From NCBI RefSeq assembly GCF_035222485.1, contig NC_085925.1:868001-932000 (forward strand): a DNA stretch of 64,000 nucleotides. The letters are read 5' to 3'. The stretch comes from Podospora pseudoanserina (taxonomy: Eukaryota; Ascomycota; Sordariomycetes; Sordariales; Podosporaceae). How positions within the stretch are numbered: the first letter of the stretch is position 1; every line of letters starts with the position of its first letter. Below the pieces are notes generated by a model. That model worked only from the letters and a program-made list of their open reading frames with translations. It was not told the origin of the DNA and ran no database searches. Below are positions 1 through 11,599 of this stretch, one piece after another. The position numbers and the translations under genes were made by a program.

Positions 1-1
1 G

Positions 2-76
2 GAGCAGGGGGGCGAGGGGAAGGGGTGGGTGGTGGAGGAGAATATTCCGGGCAAGTTTAGGAGGGTGGATCTCTAG
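2..76 (+). CDS. Possible C-terminal end of an upstream gene (partial)
   Basis: The frame starting at position 2 is open from the window edge and reads 24 codons ending EENIPGKFRRVDL and a TAG at 74-76. The mixed, non-repetitive composition of the last residues looks like a genuine protein end, whereas the first codons are Gly/Glu-rich. Nothing in so short a piece identifies a family. If real, the gene runs toward the minus-strand TYW2 gene and the two 3' ends converge across about 264 bp. It could equally be untranslated sequence of that gene. Confidence 0.3.
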   Translation, partial: EQGGEGKGWVVEENIPGKFRRVDL

Positions 77-340
77 GCGGTTTTTGACCCTGTGAAACCT
101 AGGGTGGTGAATCTACGGTGGGGCGAGGGGGAGGGATGGTGGGATTCTGGGGGTTTGTGAGGATGATTGGATGGTTCAATGTCCGGTCAGGCTTCAGACA
201 CGAGTATGGATATGGCACGGCTTTCATGGTTTCTTTTCCTTTTTTTGCTTCTTCTTGAATTTCCCCCGGAATAGCAATGATTAGATGTGTACATAAATCT
301 AGGGCTGGGTGGGGGGAGGAAACTTGCTTGATCCTGTAGA

Positions 341-1621
341 CTAGTTTGTAATAGACGAAGAGACGTACACGTCAAAAACGACGTGCCAGACATCCGGGGC
401 GTAAGTCTTGACCATCTCGACGTGTTCAACATTGGCTTTGAGGGTGGCGTCTTGGCTTTCAGAACACCAGCCGTCAAACAACCCCTGGATCTGGGCTTTT
501 CGCGTCTCGATATCCTTGACCCCGACATTCTCATGGAGATGAAGCCAGCCTCCTTCCTGTTTTGACGACGGCGACGGTGCAGCAAACCCTTGCACTAGGA
601 TGTCGAACGAGTCCTTCCATACCGGCTCACTAGTGGGCAAGAAACCGCAGTTGACATGCCTCACTTTGGGCTTCTCCTCCTCGCCAAGCTCAGCTATACG
701 ACGGGCCGCATGCCGGTTGTCTTCCTGAAAGACGATGATTTGTTCCTCAGCCCCCGCTGTCAGCTGCTTTGTCGGTCTGCCCAGGTCTTCTGGGGTTGTG
801 ATGACCCTGACGGTGAATTTGTTGGCCAGGGCACCTCTTCGGAGACCTTCAACGCTCCAGGGGTTGAGCTCCCAGCAGAGGACCTTCAATCCGAGGCGGG
901 CGTAGGAGAAGACAAAGTAGCCGATTCCGGCGTAGAGGTCGATGGCGTAGCCGTTGTTGAGGGTAGCGGGGGGGATGTAGCGGTGGGGGCGGAGGGGGGG
1001 GGAGCCGAGGGGGATGGTGGAGTGGAAGGATAGAAGGCGGGCTTTTTCCTTGATGTTGCCGCGGGAGAACATTGTGTGTAAGGGGGCCCAGGTTTGGGTG
1101 AGGGAGTTTTGTTTCGTTGAGACCCAGAGGCTGGAGGGGAAGGAGGGGGAGGTGGGGGAGCCGAAGGAGCCATGGAGGGGGTGGAGGCCGGTGGGGGAGC
1201 GGAGGATGTTTTCTTCTTGTTGATCGGATTGGAGAAGGGGGATGCCTTCGTTTATGGCGAGGTGGGTGAGGGGTGCTTTTGGTGGAGAGAGTTGATCGAG
1301 GATGGATGTCCATAGGTCTTCTTTTTGGGAGGTTGAGAGAGAGGTGAGGAGGGAGGGCCAGGGTTCGGAGGTGAAGCTGCCGCTTGGGAGGAGGACCATG
1401 GGTTCGTAAACTACCCAACGTTTTGGAGCCGAGCCTACAAGATTCTGCTGAACTTCTTCGAGTGTTGAGGCCCCTGTGTTTTGCTTGAGCAAATCCAGGA
1501 GAGTTGATGGTAGTGAGTTGAGCCAGGGCGTGATGGCCAGTGAGATGGGACTCTCCTTCTTTTTGGGTGGCCGGTCCACGGCTTGCGCCTTGAGATGTTG
1601 AGTTATCACTGTGTCTGTCAT
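341..1621 (-). CDS. TYW2: tRNA wybutosine-synthesizing protein 2 (TYW2/Trm12)
   Basis: This single-exon protein of 426 aa belongs to the Trm5/TYW2 class of SAM-binding enzymes. TYW2 transfers the 3-amino-3-carboxypropyl group of SAM to the imG-14 base at position 37 of tRNA-Phe, a middle step of wybutosine synthesis in the cytosol. The Rossmann SAM-binding motif is visible as AIDLYAGIGYFVFSYARLG, followed by the motif II acidic segment CWELNPWSVEGLRRGALAN. Downstream, HVNCGFLPTSEPVW and GGWLHLHENVG match the TYW2 pattern rather than the NxP(A) motif of the methyltransferase Trm5. The N-terminal 200 residues are low in recognisable motifs, which is normal for fungal TYW2. The start at 1621 is the first ATG of the open frame. 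The tRNA gene lies 368 bp upstream on the other strand. Confidence 0.88.
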   Translation of the reverse strand: MTDTVITQHLKAQAVDRPPKKKESPISLAITPWLNSLPSTLLDLLKQNTGASTLEEVQQNLVGSAPKRWVVYEPMVLLPSGSFTSEPWPSLLTSLSTSQKEDLWTSILDQLSPPKAPLTHLAINEGIPLLQSDQQEENILRSPTGLHPLHGSFGSPTSPSFPSSLWVSTKQNSLTQTWAPLHTMFSRGNIKEKARLLSFHSTIPLGSPPLRPHRYIPPATLNNGYAIDLYAGIGYFVFSYARLGLKVLCWELNPWSVEGLRRGALANKFTVRVITTPEDLGRPTKQLTAGAEEQIIVFQEDNRHAARRIAELGEEEKPKVRHVNCGFLPTSEPVWKDSFDILVQGFAAPSPSSKQEGGWLHLHENVGVKDIETRKAQIQGLFDGWCSESQDATLKANVEHVEMVKTYAPDVWHVVFDVYVSSSITN

Positions 1622-1988
1622 CTTGAGCTATCCTAGGCCTCAATTATCTGATCAAAGGTTGAAAGGTGACAGAAAGTATGAATTGTGAGCTTGTAAGTCG
1701 CAAACACAAGTTCTTATAAGACCTGCTTTTGTGCGCTCGGATCCACTGTTAGGTGATGCCAAGTTTTGTAAGGAAAAAACAGTTGGCTTGACTCACTGCC
1801 TTAACATTGACGCTGCAAGGCTTGATCCGCTCAGATTTTTACGTACAATTACCTGAGAATTAGATTTAGAAAGAAAAGACAAGGACTTTGCACGCTGATG
1901 AGCCTGTTATCATTGAGCCATCTCGGTTGCTGGCAGCAAAGCCAAGTTTGAGAATCATTTCCCAGCAACTCCAACATCAATCCCATAA
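1622..1988. other. Intergenic: TYW2 upstream region and tRNA 5' flank
   Basis: No coding signal is seen. The interval contains a perfect TGACTCA heptamer at 1789-1795, listed separately. The rest is moderately AT-rich flank. Confidence 0.6.
1789..1795. promoter_or_regulatory. TGACTCA motif (CPC-1/Gcn4-type site)
   Basis: The heptamer TGACTCA is the consensus for the bZIP regulator of amino-acid starvation (Gcn4 in yeast, CPC-1 in filamentous fungi). It lies 168 bp upstream of the TYW2 start and 194 bp upstream of the tRNA-Ile gene. One such site can occur by chance, so function is inferred only. Confidence 0.35.
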
Positions 1989-2082
1989 GCCCGATTAGCT
2001 CAGCTGGTTAGAGCGTCGTACTAATACTGGAAACAGTATCGCAGTAATGCGAAGGTCAACAGTTCAATCCTGTTATTGGGCA
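1989..2082 (+). tRNA. tRNA-Ile (anticodon AAU) with a 20-nt intron
   Basis: A full cloverleaf can be drawn. Acceptor GCCCGAT (1989-1995) pairs with ATTGGGC (2075-2081, one G-U), with discriminator A at 2082. The D arm is GCTC/GAGC. The anticodon stem is TCGTA (2016-2020) with TGCGA (2048-2052), and the T arm has loop TTCAATC. The anticodon loop begins CTAATA (2021-2026). The intron occupies 2027-2046, the canonical position between nucleotides 37 and 38. Removing it gives loop CTAATAA with anticodon AAT, read as IAU for isoleucine. Internal A- and B-box sequences are present. A short T tract follows downstream. Confidence 0.95.
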
Positions 2083-2509
2083 ACACTCAATTTTTGGCTT
2101 CGAATGAACATGTTGTCCTTTCCGTTTTTGCAATCCGCTTGTACTTTTTTGTTTGTTTTGCTGACCCTTATGCTTGTGCAAACCAACTTCCAGCTCGGCA
2201 AAGCTGCTCAAGCTAGGTAGAGGCCCCTTTTTAGGGATGCTTTAGTGATTCCATGATGATTACTATGAGCAAGCGTCCAGTCCTAGAAAGCATCCATCAT
2301 GAGTGCACAGGACCGCGTCTCTCTCGGTAAGACCGTGAGATCCGACGCAACTTGATGCTGTGAGTAGGTAAGAGCCTCAGAGTGATCGCCTACCGCCGTG
2401 AAACTGGGTTCGTCGCCGCTGTTTTAAAATCATGTAGTGTATTTTGAAGTCTTTTGATTGTTGTGACATATCTACAGCCCTACCATGCTTTGACTGGGGG
2501 TCGAAGTTC
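2083..2509. other. Intergenic: tRNA 3' flank and USO1 3' region
   Basis: No gene is seen. A T-rich tract near 2139-2160 could serve Pol III termination. The right part is presumably the USO1 3' untranslated region. Confidence 0.5.
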
Positions 2510-5500
2510 TCACTTCTTCTTGCCCTTCTCCTCCTCCTTCTCCTCCTCCTCGTCTTCATCCTCATCATCGTCATCGTCATCCTCCTCATCCTCCTCTTCA
2601 TCATCATCGTCCTCATCATCCGATATCGTCTCACCCAGAGCCTTGAGCCGTTCCTACAAAAGCAAATTAGTAACCCCCCCCCTCATATTCCACAACCAGC
2701 CAAACAAACTCACCTTGTACTTATTAACCTTCTCCTCCAAATCCCCAAAAACCATCAACAAATCATCCAGCTCCCCCTGCGCCGCCTTCCTCTCTTTTTC
2801 CTTCTCCTCCACCAACCCCCTAGCCTTCTTCAACTCCTTGTCTTTTTCCGCCCTCTCCTTCTTCCCCCCCTCCTCCACCTCCCTAACCCTCCTTTCCGCC
2901 TTTTCCCTCATCTCCCCCTCCTTCTTCAACCTCCCCTCCAGCTCCCCAACTTTCTTCCCCCCCTCCGCCTGCGCCTTCATCAAATCAACCTCAAGCCTAC
3001 TGATCGTAGCCTTCAAATCAGCCTGCTCCCCCTCCAACCTCCTCTTAACCCTCTCCACCTCCTGCTCAGCCGATTTCCTCCCCGCCTCCAACTCCCGCCT
3101 GATCCGCTCAGTCTCCTCCTGCGAAGTTTTGCTAGCAGCAGCGAGCTGACGCTGTAGGTTCTCTTCCGTAGCTTCATGCTCAGCCAATACCCTGCGTATC
3201 TCATCCCCATGAGTACGCTGAAGAGCATCATTCGCCGCCTTGAGCCGCGAAATCTCCACCGAGGCTTGCTGGGCGCTCCCCTGTGCGGCCGCGAGTTGCT
3301 GTCGTAGGGTAGTAAGTTGCGTCTCGGCTGTGGCGATGGTCTTGTCTTTAACTGCCAACTGCGTGCGGAGGGTGTTGGCTGTTTCAATTGCCCGAGCGAG
3401 ATCTGCTCTGGCGCGCTGGTGCTCGGATTGTTCAGCTGTGAGTTGTTTCATGACATTTGCTGTTTGGGCCTCCGCCGCCTGAATAGCACGATCTTTCGTT
3501 GCCAACTGAGCCCGCAAGGCAGTCAGCGTCTCATTCGTGCGGGCGAGGTCGGTTGACTGAAGTGTTTTGGTTTGGGCGTGGGCGGCCTGTTCCTGGGATA
3601 GTTGCTTCGATAACGCCTCCCTGTCAGCAAGAAGATCTCCGAGCTCTGTTTCTTTTTGGGCGATCTCCTCTCGGAGCTCATCGACAAGTTTTCTCGAAAC
3701 CCCTTCTTCAACCCCGTTGATGATAACCGAAATCTCTGCGTCTGGCTCACGGTCGATAGCGCGGAGGATCCGGCTGTAGTTATCCTTGAAGAACTCGACA
3801 AAAGCGTCGTCAAAGAAAACATCCGGTAGCTTCTGGTCCAAGCCAGGCTCTAGTTTTTGCGGCAAGACTTCGTAGTCGCGCATCAGGGGGTGGGAGCGAA
3901 GTTTGGACAGTTTGTCGACATATCGATCACGGCCCATGCGTGTCATGATCATCTCCCGCACTGTGGCTCGTGGTACTGGTGAGTCCTTGGTGGAAAACTC
4001 GTAGATGACACCGGCAAGCATCGCGCTGAGACCTTGCACAGTGACATCGCCGTGTGGGTTTTCGATGGCTGCTTGAATGAGCCCCTGGAGGTTGGTGAAC
4101 TCGTCCAGGAAGTCGTTGACGCCCGGATGATCCTCGAATAACCAGCACAAGAGCAGCATGAGATAGCCAACAATGACCCGAGGGTCTTCAGACTTGGCAA
4201 CACAGCTGAGCAGATGCGCCGCAATAGTCTGGATGCTCGTCACAACCTCTTCTCCATTGGCTTCGTCACCTTCCGTCACGCCCCTGGCCAGTGACTTGGC
4301 CTCCGGGTTGTTGCGGAGGAGGTGTAGCATCAACACCGCAGCGAACCAGTATTTGTAGGGGTCTCCAGTAAGAGACTCGGTTTTTGGCTGAAGCAATATG
4401 GTCAGGACATTGGTGAGTTGGTCTGCGTTAGCCTGGTGTGCCCGGATCGCATGATCAAGGAAATGCATGCGAACTGGAGCATGCTCGTAGAAGTAGGCTT
4501 TGAGGCAGACACAGCCGGCCAACCGTAGATCAAAGGCCTGTAGTGAGTTTACAGCAAGAACAAGATCAAGAAGACCGTCGATAACATAGACTCTTGGAAT
4601 CCCGCCGTTTGCCTGAGGTCCTTGCCCGTTGGCTGCTGCTAGATCAGCTAATGGTGATGGTACCTGAATGCCGGCAAATACTTCCTGTGCTGGTGCGTGT
4701 CCTCTGATCATGTCGGCACATGCTAGTAGAGCTTCAGACTTGATCGATATCTCGGCAACCGGCGAGAAGGCAATTTGGAGGGTTTCCACAAGAATTGGAT
4801 CTCCCCTGGCACGGCTGGTGCGCCCACTGCGACCTCGCTCTGGCTGCAAAAGGTCACCCAGAAAGGCCTCCTGGTTTTGGGGCGTCACCGAGGCCCCAGG
4901 GACAAGGAACAACCGGATAACAGCAAGAAGGGCAAAAACACTCCTGTTTCGCAGCTCCTCAATCCTCGGCGGGAGCTCCTCCAACTCCTGTGGCCCTCCA
5001 TATGCGTCTTTCAATAGACGGCTGACTTCTGCCAGGTAACCCATATCCCTGAACATGGCCTGATTTGTTGGGTTAAGCCGGAGCAAGTTGGCCATCAAGA
5101 TCAGACAGTTGACCACCACTTCTGCCCCACCAGCAAGACCGCCTTCTGTCCTGACGATGCCAAATACCCTCCCAAAGACGTTTTCAAAAGCCACGAGGCC
5201 TTGAATAACCGTGGATATTGGTGTGAGATCCGTGAGCAGGCCAACCGCAGCGTCCCGGATAGGCTCCCTTTGCTCGTCTAAGGCGGCTACAATCCGGGCA
5301 ATGCCATCCTCGGCATTCACTATGCACTCCTCGGTCCTCTCTGGGCGTGCTGACAGGACGGCTGCAAGTAGTTGTAACGAATACAACCTCGAGTAAAAGT
5401 CGAGTCTCTCCCTGTCCAAAAATCCCAGCAGTAACCCAATGTTCTCATGGCGCATGGTAAACTCATCTGCCACCCACATGGCAATCTCTGGTGAGGCCTC

Positions 5501-5776
5501 GGGGCTGTCCGGGTCCGGCTCGAAGAGATACAGCAACGTCTCGAGCACCACCTTGACTGTGTCGACATCCTCCCCATCCCGATCCAGACTTCCTATCAGA
5601 CTTCGTAGAGCACCGGATGCTACCGAGGCGGGGTACTGTTTGGCGAAGCTACGCAGACCAAGGATGGCGGCACGGCGGTCCTCGAGGAGTGTTGCTGTGC
5701 TGAGGCGGCCGCTGAGGATGGGGATGGTCTCGCTCACCGACTGCTTGGCCGGGGCGGTGGTCAACGTCGACAGCAT
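2510..5776 (-). CDS. USO1: Uso1/p115-type vesicle tethering protein
   Basis: Two exons (5776-2714 and 2653-2510) separated by a 60-bp intron (2654-2713, donor GTGAGT, acceptor GTAG) encode about 1068 aa. Uso1/p115 tethers ER-derived COPII vesicles to the Golgi, acting with Ypt1/Rab1 and SNAREs. Residues ~20-665 form the armadillo-like globular head, containing family segments such as EVVVNCLILMANLLRLNP and FFDDAFVEFFKDNYSRI. Residues ~690-1020 are a long heptad-rich coiled coil of Glu, Lys, Gln and Ala. The last exon encodes the acidic tail, nearly all Asp/Glu and ending GKKK, as in p115 where the tail contacts golgins. Without the intron the frame would end in an unrelated 19-residue tail, so splicing is required for the conserved tail. 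Length is near that of other fungal orthologs. The gene is divergent from RAT1. Confidence 0.9.
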
Positions 5777-6562
5777 GGTTATGGTGTTTTCTATGGGTGT
5801 CGGCGGAGGAAAGGTTGTGGCCTGTTAGCTGCCATGGAGGCTCGTATCTCGAATTCGAACTTGGCTGTCTGCTTCGGAAGACGTGTCTCGGTCTGCTAGA
5901 GGGCTGGAATCGAGGGGCGGCACTGGACGAGACAGGCTGGCAGCTGGTCTTCAAAACAAACTGAAAGTGGAAATATAGTCGTCAAGCGGTATAGAGCTTC
6001 GTCATGGGATAGTGCTCAAGTTCAAGGCTCAAGGCCTGGTGAAGGGACAGGTGTACCTAATAGCCGGCGGGGAGCTTGGGCTAGGGGACCCTTCTGTGCT
6101 GCAGCGGCAACTGGCTTGATGACAGCTGCGGCGTGGGATGTCCACCGCCAAGCTCAAAATAAAGTGGACCTGCAACGCAAAAGGTCTGGGCCAATGCAGG
6201 TACAGTGCGCGCCTCACTGTAGCTTTCTAGTTATCTGGCTGCGGCTCACAGTGTAAACAACCTCAATCAGCTAAACGCACACTGTAATTGGCCATCCTCA
6301 ATTTTCTGCAACCACAGCGACAAGGCCAAAAAGGTACACGGCTTTCTTTCTCTACTCTTCACCACCCAAATCCTACAACAACGACGGGGATTTGACCCAT
6401 CAACCACGACTATTCCACACACAGCTGGAAGTCGCCAATCAACTCCCGACAAGGCAATTGACACGCGACGCTGATGCAATTAGGTGCGCTTGTCCCTGAA
6501 TCGCAACAAACAAACTGCCTAGCCTGTCCGGGCTGAAATTTGTACTCGAACACCGCGTCAAG
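5777..6562. promoter_or_regulatory. Divergent USO1/RAT1 intergenic region
   Basis: This 786-bp region lies between two start codons pointing away from each other, so it must hold both promoters. No open frame looks coding, and no clear TATA box was recognised on either side. Confidence 0.6.
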
Positions 6563-9500
6563 ATGGGTATTCCCGCCGCCTTCAGGTGGCTTTCCACCAA
6601 ATATCCCAAGATCATCTCCCCGGTGATCGAGGACACTCCGATTACCATGGAAGATGGTGCCGTCATCCCGGTTGACACCACCAAGCCGAACCCGAACGGC
6701 GAGGAGTTTGACAACTTGTACCTCGACATGAACGGTATCGTTCATCCCTGCTCTCACCCCGAGGACAGGCCCGCGCCCAAGGATGAGGAGGAGATGATGG
6801 TTGAAATCTTCAAGTACACGGACCGTGTTGTGAACATGGTGCGGCCGCGCAAGCTTTTGATGATCGCTGTCGGTATGTCGAACCCTTCCCTTGATTATCA
6901 GAGGTAAAAGCTAACTCGATCAGATGGTGTCGCCCCCAGAGCCAAGATGAACCAGCAGCGATCCCGTCGTTTCCGCGCCGCCCGAGATGCCAAAGAGAAA
7001 GAGGAGGACAAGGAGAAGCTGCTCAAGATGCTTCAGAAAGACAAGAAGAGCACCGTGCAGGTCCAGCCCGTCGAGGAGGTTGTTCAAAAGGCATTCGATT
7101 CCAATTCAATTACTCCTGGCACACCTTTCATGGACATCCTCGCAGCTTCTTTGCGTTACTGGTGCTCGTATAAGCTTAACACAGATCCTGCGTGGGCCAA
7201 AATCAAGGTCATCATCTCGGATGCCACCATTCCTGGCGAGGGTGAGCATAAGATCATGGAGTATGTTCGATCGCAGCGCAACTCGCCAGGCCACGACCCC
7301 AATACTCGCCATGTCATCTATGGCCTTGATGCTGATTTGATCATGTTGGGTCTTGCCACTCATGAGCCTCATTTCCGCGTTCTCCGTGAAGATGTTTTTG
7401 CCCAGGACGCCAGACCTAGATTATGCAAGCTCTGCGGCCAAAAGGGACATGATGCCGCGAACTGCCGGGGAGAGGCCAAGGAAAAGGAGGGCGAATTTGG
7501 CGAAAAGGACAGGGCTGCCCCTCTGAAGCCTTTTATTTGGCTCCACGTCAACATCTTCCGCGAATAGTACGTCAACAGGCCGTGATATGTCTTCAACCAA
7601 GTCTGAACCGATATACTGACACACGTCCAACAGCCTCGCGGTGGAACTAAACGTTCCCGGCCTTCCGTTTGCTTTTGACCTCGAGCGCGCTATTGACGGT
7701 GAGTGGTACCCCGGAAAACATACTATCTAAGTCCCACCCTTTGCTGACCAAATGACCAGACTGGGTGTTCATGTGCTTCTTCGTCGGAAACGATTTCCTC
7801 CCTCACCTGCCTGCTTTAGAAATCCGAGAGAATGGTATCGATACGCTCGTCGCCATTTGGAAGGACAACCTACCTTCTATGGGCGGTTACTTGACCAAGG
7901 ATGGTCATGTCGACCTTGAGCGGGCCCAGCTTATCATGGCTGGCCTTGCCAAGCAAGAAGATGCCATTTTCCGGAGAAGAAAAGAGACCGAAGACCGGAG
8001 AGAGGCTGGTTTCAAGAGGCGGAAGCTTCAGCAAGAAAAGCAGCAGCAACGTAATGGCCAGGGGCAGCAGGACTCGCCATCATACCGCAAGCGGGGGCAA
8101 CCGCCGCCGGAGACCTTTGCTGCAGCGAGCATGAACTTGATATCTGTGTCTAACATTCAGAAGCCGGCTGCGCATAGTATCACGCATGATATGGTGGTGA
8201 ACCGCCAGGCGGTTGATCAGGCCAATGTGGCCAACAAGAGCGCTGCCAGTGTCCTCAAGAGCCAGATACAGAGCCTTATGAACAAGCCCAAGGAAGAGGT
8301 CCCAGCCCCCGCCGCCGAGGAAGCCAAGGAGCCCGCTGCGGAAGAGGCTCAACCAAAGTCGCCCCCGTCTGCTCTCGGCAAGCGCAAGGCCGAGCTCATC
8401 ACCGAAGTTGATGCCAACAGTCCCGCTGCGAGCTCGGGTGCTGAGACTCCAGCCTCGGGCGAAGAGGAAGCCGTCGACACGGTCAGGCTCTGGGAAGAGG
8501 GCTACGCCGACCGGTACTATGAGCAAAAGTTCAAGGTCGACCCCAAGGACATTGAGTTCAGGCACAAGGTTGCGCGCGCCTATGTGGAGGGTCTCGCCTG
8601 GGTGCTGATGTACTACTTCCAGGGCTGCCCGTCTTGGGAATGGTTCTACCCTTACCATTACGCGCCCTTTGCGGCGGATTTTGTCGACCTGGGCAAGATG
8701 ACGATCAACTTTGACAAGGGGAGGATATCCCGTCCGTTTGAGCAGCTGATGAGTGTGCTTCCTGCCGCGTCGAGACATGCCATCCCTGAGGTCTTTCATG
8801 ATCTCATGACCAATGAGGATAGCGAGATTATCGACTTTTACCCGGAGGAGTTTGACATCGATTTGAACGGGAAGAAGATGTCGTGGCAGGGGATTGCGTT
8901 GTTGCCGTTTATTGAGATGCCGCGGTTGCTGAAGGCGATGGAGCCGAAGCAGAAGCTGCTGAGTGAGGAGGATAGGGCGAGGAATGAGCCCGGGAAGGAG
9001 GTGTTGATTATTTCGGACGCGCACCCGGTTTACGATGATATTACGCAGAAGTTTTACAGCAAGAAGCCGGTGGGGGATAAGGTGGAGATTGATAGTGCGT
9101 TAAGCGAGGGGTTGTCGGGGAAGATTGAGAAGATTGAGGGGTATGTGCCTCATGGGGAGCTGAGGTATCCTTTGGAAAGGCATACGTTTCCGGATGTGGA
9201 CTTTGATCGGACGTTGAGGTATGTTGTTGTATCGATTGATATATGTGTGTGGCCATGGCTGACAGTGTTTTTTTAGTGTTCACTATGAACTCCCCTCCAG
9301 CTCTCACATCCACAAATCGATACTCCTCCGCGGCGTGAAGCTACCTCCTCCCGTTCTCGACAGGAGCGACATTGAGATTCTCAAGGGCAAGGGCCGCAAC
9401 TCTGGACGGGGCTATGGTGGTGTGCCCTTTCATGGAAATAGTGGTGGCGGCAGAGGCGGGCGTATCAACTATGGTCCTGGAGGTAACAACCGTGGCGGCG

Positions 9501-9982
9501 GCGGTGGTGGTGGGTATAACAATCACTACCGCGGCAACAGCAATAACAACAACCAGTCTCAGGGGTATGGGAATGGGTATGGTAATGGGGGTGGATATGG
9601 TGGTGGGCAACAACAGTTCCCTCCTGTTCCTCCGGGCTGGCAGCCGCCGGTCCCTCCTGGGTTTCCCGGGTTTGGGCAGGGTGGTCCGCCGCCGGCGCCG
9701 CCGGGGTATGTGCCGCCTTATCAGCAGGGGTATCACCAACCGCCGCCGCCGAACAGGTATGCCATGCCGCCGGTGCCGCCGCCGGGGGCTTATGGTGGCG
9801 GTGGTGGGTATGGGGGACAGGGTCAAGGGGGTTATCAGCAGGGTCGGCAGCATGATCAGTATCGGCCTCAGGGACAGCATGATATGTATCGGCCTCCTCA
9901 GGGAGGACAAGACAGGAGACGGGATGGGGGACGGGGTGGTGGCGGTGGTGGTTATAGGGATAATAGGGATTATCGAAGGTAA
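6563..9982 (+). CDS. RAT1: 5'-3' exoribonuclease 2 (Rat1/Xrn2)
   Basis: Five exons (6563-6872, 6924-7566, 7634-7698, 7760-9218, 9277-9982) give 1060 aa. Introns are 51, 67, 61 and 58 bp with GTATGT, GTACGT, GTGAGT and GTATGT donors. Rat1 is the nuclear processive 5'-3' exoribonuclease for rRNA and snoRNA trimming and torpedo termination by RNA polymerase II. The protein begins [15 protein letters not shown], the conserved XRN N-terminus. Active-site segments include [37 protein letters not shown] and [12 protein letters not shown]2CX4HX4C zinc knuckle ([14 protein letters not shown]) marks the Rat1 rather than the Xrn1 branch. Residues ~200 onward from the C-terminus form a Gly/Arg/Asn and Pro-rich tail with RGG elements, typical of filamentous fungal orthologs. 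Neurospora calls this gene exr-1. Confidence 0.95.
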
Positions 9983-11599
9983 AGGGGGAAGGTGTTGTGT
10001 TATGAGCAGATGAGTGGGAGTTGGCAGTTGGCAGTTGGTGTTGTATAACTTGTGTGTGGGTAGGGCTATGATTTGTATCGTGGTGATTGTTTGGTGTGCT
10101 ATACGGTTTGATCACATGCATGCAAACACATTGTGGGACATTTCATCATGGGTGATAAAGGAGTTATGCTCTTGTAGTAGCTTGTGGATAAAATTTGAAC
10201 AACTATTGCATTACGACGTCAGTGGAGATTTGATAATTTCTAGAGAATTATAACTAGCGGGTTTCATTAGTCTTGTTTGATTTGGTGTTTTGGGATACCG
10301 GCATATTTGCTATTTCGGGGGGTTGGATGAAATAGGAAAGCAATTCATGCTGTACAGAATATTGTTTTTCTCGAGGCATCGATCGTCAATCGAACAAAGG
10401 AATTGATGATCTGCGTGGAGGCTTGGGATAGTGAAATCGAAGCCCCTCACTTGCCGTGTGGTGAGAATAAAGAAAATGGCATGGGCATGGGATGGGTGCT
10501 GGATGGGCAATGTAACATTTTTGATGTTGTGGTGGTGGTGGAGGTGGTGGTGGTGGTCACAGTGGGAACGGTGAGCGGACAAGCGCGGGAAGAAGGACGG
10601 CAGAGAGGAGTGTCCGGGGCGGTGAGCATGGGGGGGCTAGAGATGATGAAACAGCACGCAAACAACCTGGCAAACCCACCACCCTCATGCTGCGTGCCCC
10701 GGCATTGTTCAAAGGTGCGAATCTGGCGATCTAGTTCGTGGGAAAGGAGAGAAGAGAGACTCGAAATCGGTGGACTGGCCCCCTAGGCACTTGAAGATTG
10801 TTGCTGATTTTTGTTAGGGGGTCCCCGCTTACCTAGGTACGGTAGGTCCCTCCCCGCCCGCATCGGCCACCTACTCTCCTAACCCTCCCCCATACACTAC
10901 CTACTATTATCTCCTCCACTCCATCCCGTGCTCCAAGCGTGCCGCAATCCAGCGTGTGTCCCATCCTGCGTTTCCGGCCGACTACCCACCCACCCCCCAA
11001 GTTTCGGTTCGTTGGTGTGTGCCTGTCCTTTCAAGTCGGTGGGTGTGTGTGTGTGGGTGCCTGGCCTGGTTGTTGCTTTTGCATTAGCTAGCCTTACGGA
11101 TGGTTTTTTTTATTACTTTTTTTTCTTCCTTTGCATTGGCCCTCTTTTAGTGACGAGAAAAAGCAAAGCAAAAGGCATAGCTACTATCAGACACAGACGC
11201 CGACGACAAAGGACCAGAGAAAAGAGAGAAAGGAGGTACGGATATACCGCCGTCTTGCTTGCATCTTTAGCTGCCCGCCGCATGATCGGTGCGACGACGA
11301 CGACGACGACCGACACCACCCACACCCACCACCACCACCACCCGTGAATGCTTCCAATTTGACTGCAACGATTGCAAAACACGGCGCGGTTCGGATTGTG
11401 GAAGGGAGGAGAAGGATAATTATATCTTTTGGACTTGATTTCACGGCGTCCATCCTCAACCAAAGCCTCGGCGATAGCTCCCAACCACCAGCAGCAGCTT
11501 CGCGAACCCCCAACGCAAACAAAAAACAGCTTGCAAAGAGGAGGACCTCCCCCTAATCATGAGAAGAAGGCGGAACGGACCTACTAGAATCGACGCACA
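9983..11599. other. Intergenic: RAT1 3' region and RasGAP promoter/leader
   Basis: No gene is seen in 1.6 kb. The stretch holds GGT-rich and CAC-rich simple sequence (about 10527-10560 and 11295-11343) and pyrimidine tracts near 11105-11130. Short open frames here are made of simple sequence. The right-hand part is probably the promoter and leader of the RasGAP gene. Confidence 0.5.

Noticed and set aside
2444-3157. Leu/Pro-rich and Ser-rich plus-strand ORFs of over 230 codons
   Set aside because: These are antisense shadows of the Uso1 coiled coil and acidic tail, whose GAG/GAT codons read as Leu or Ser repeats in reverse.
6410-6757. Minus-strand ORFs opposite the start of RAT1
   Set aside because: They are antisense shadows of conserved Rat1 coding sequence and its leader.
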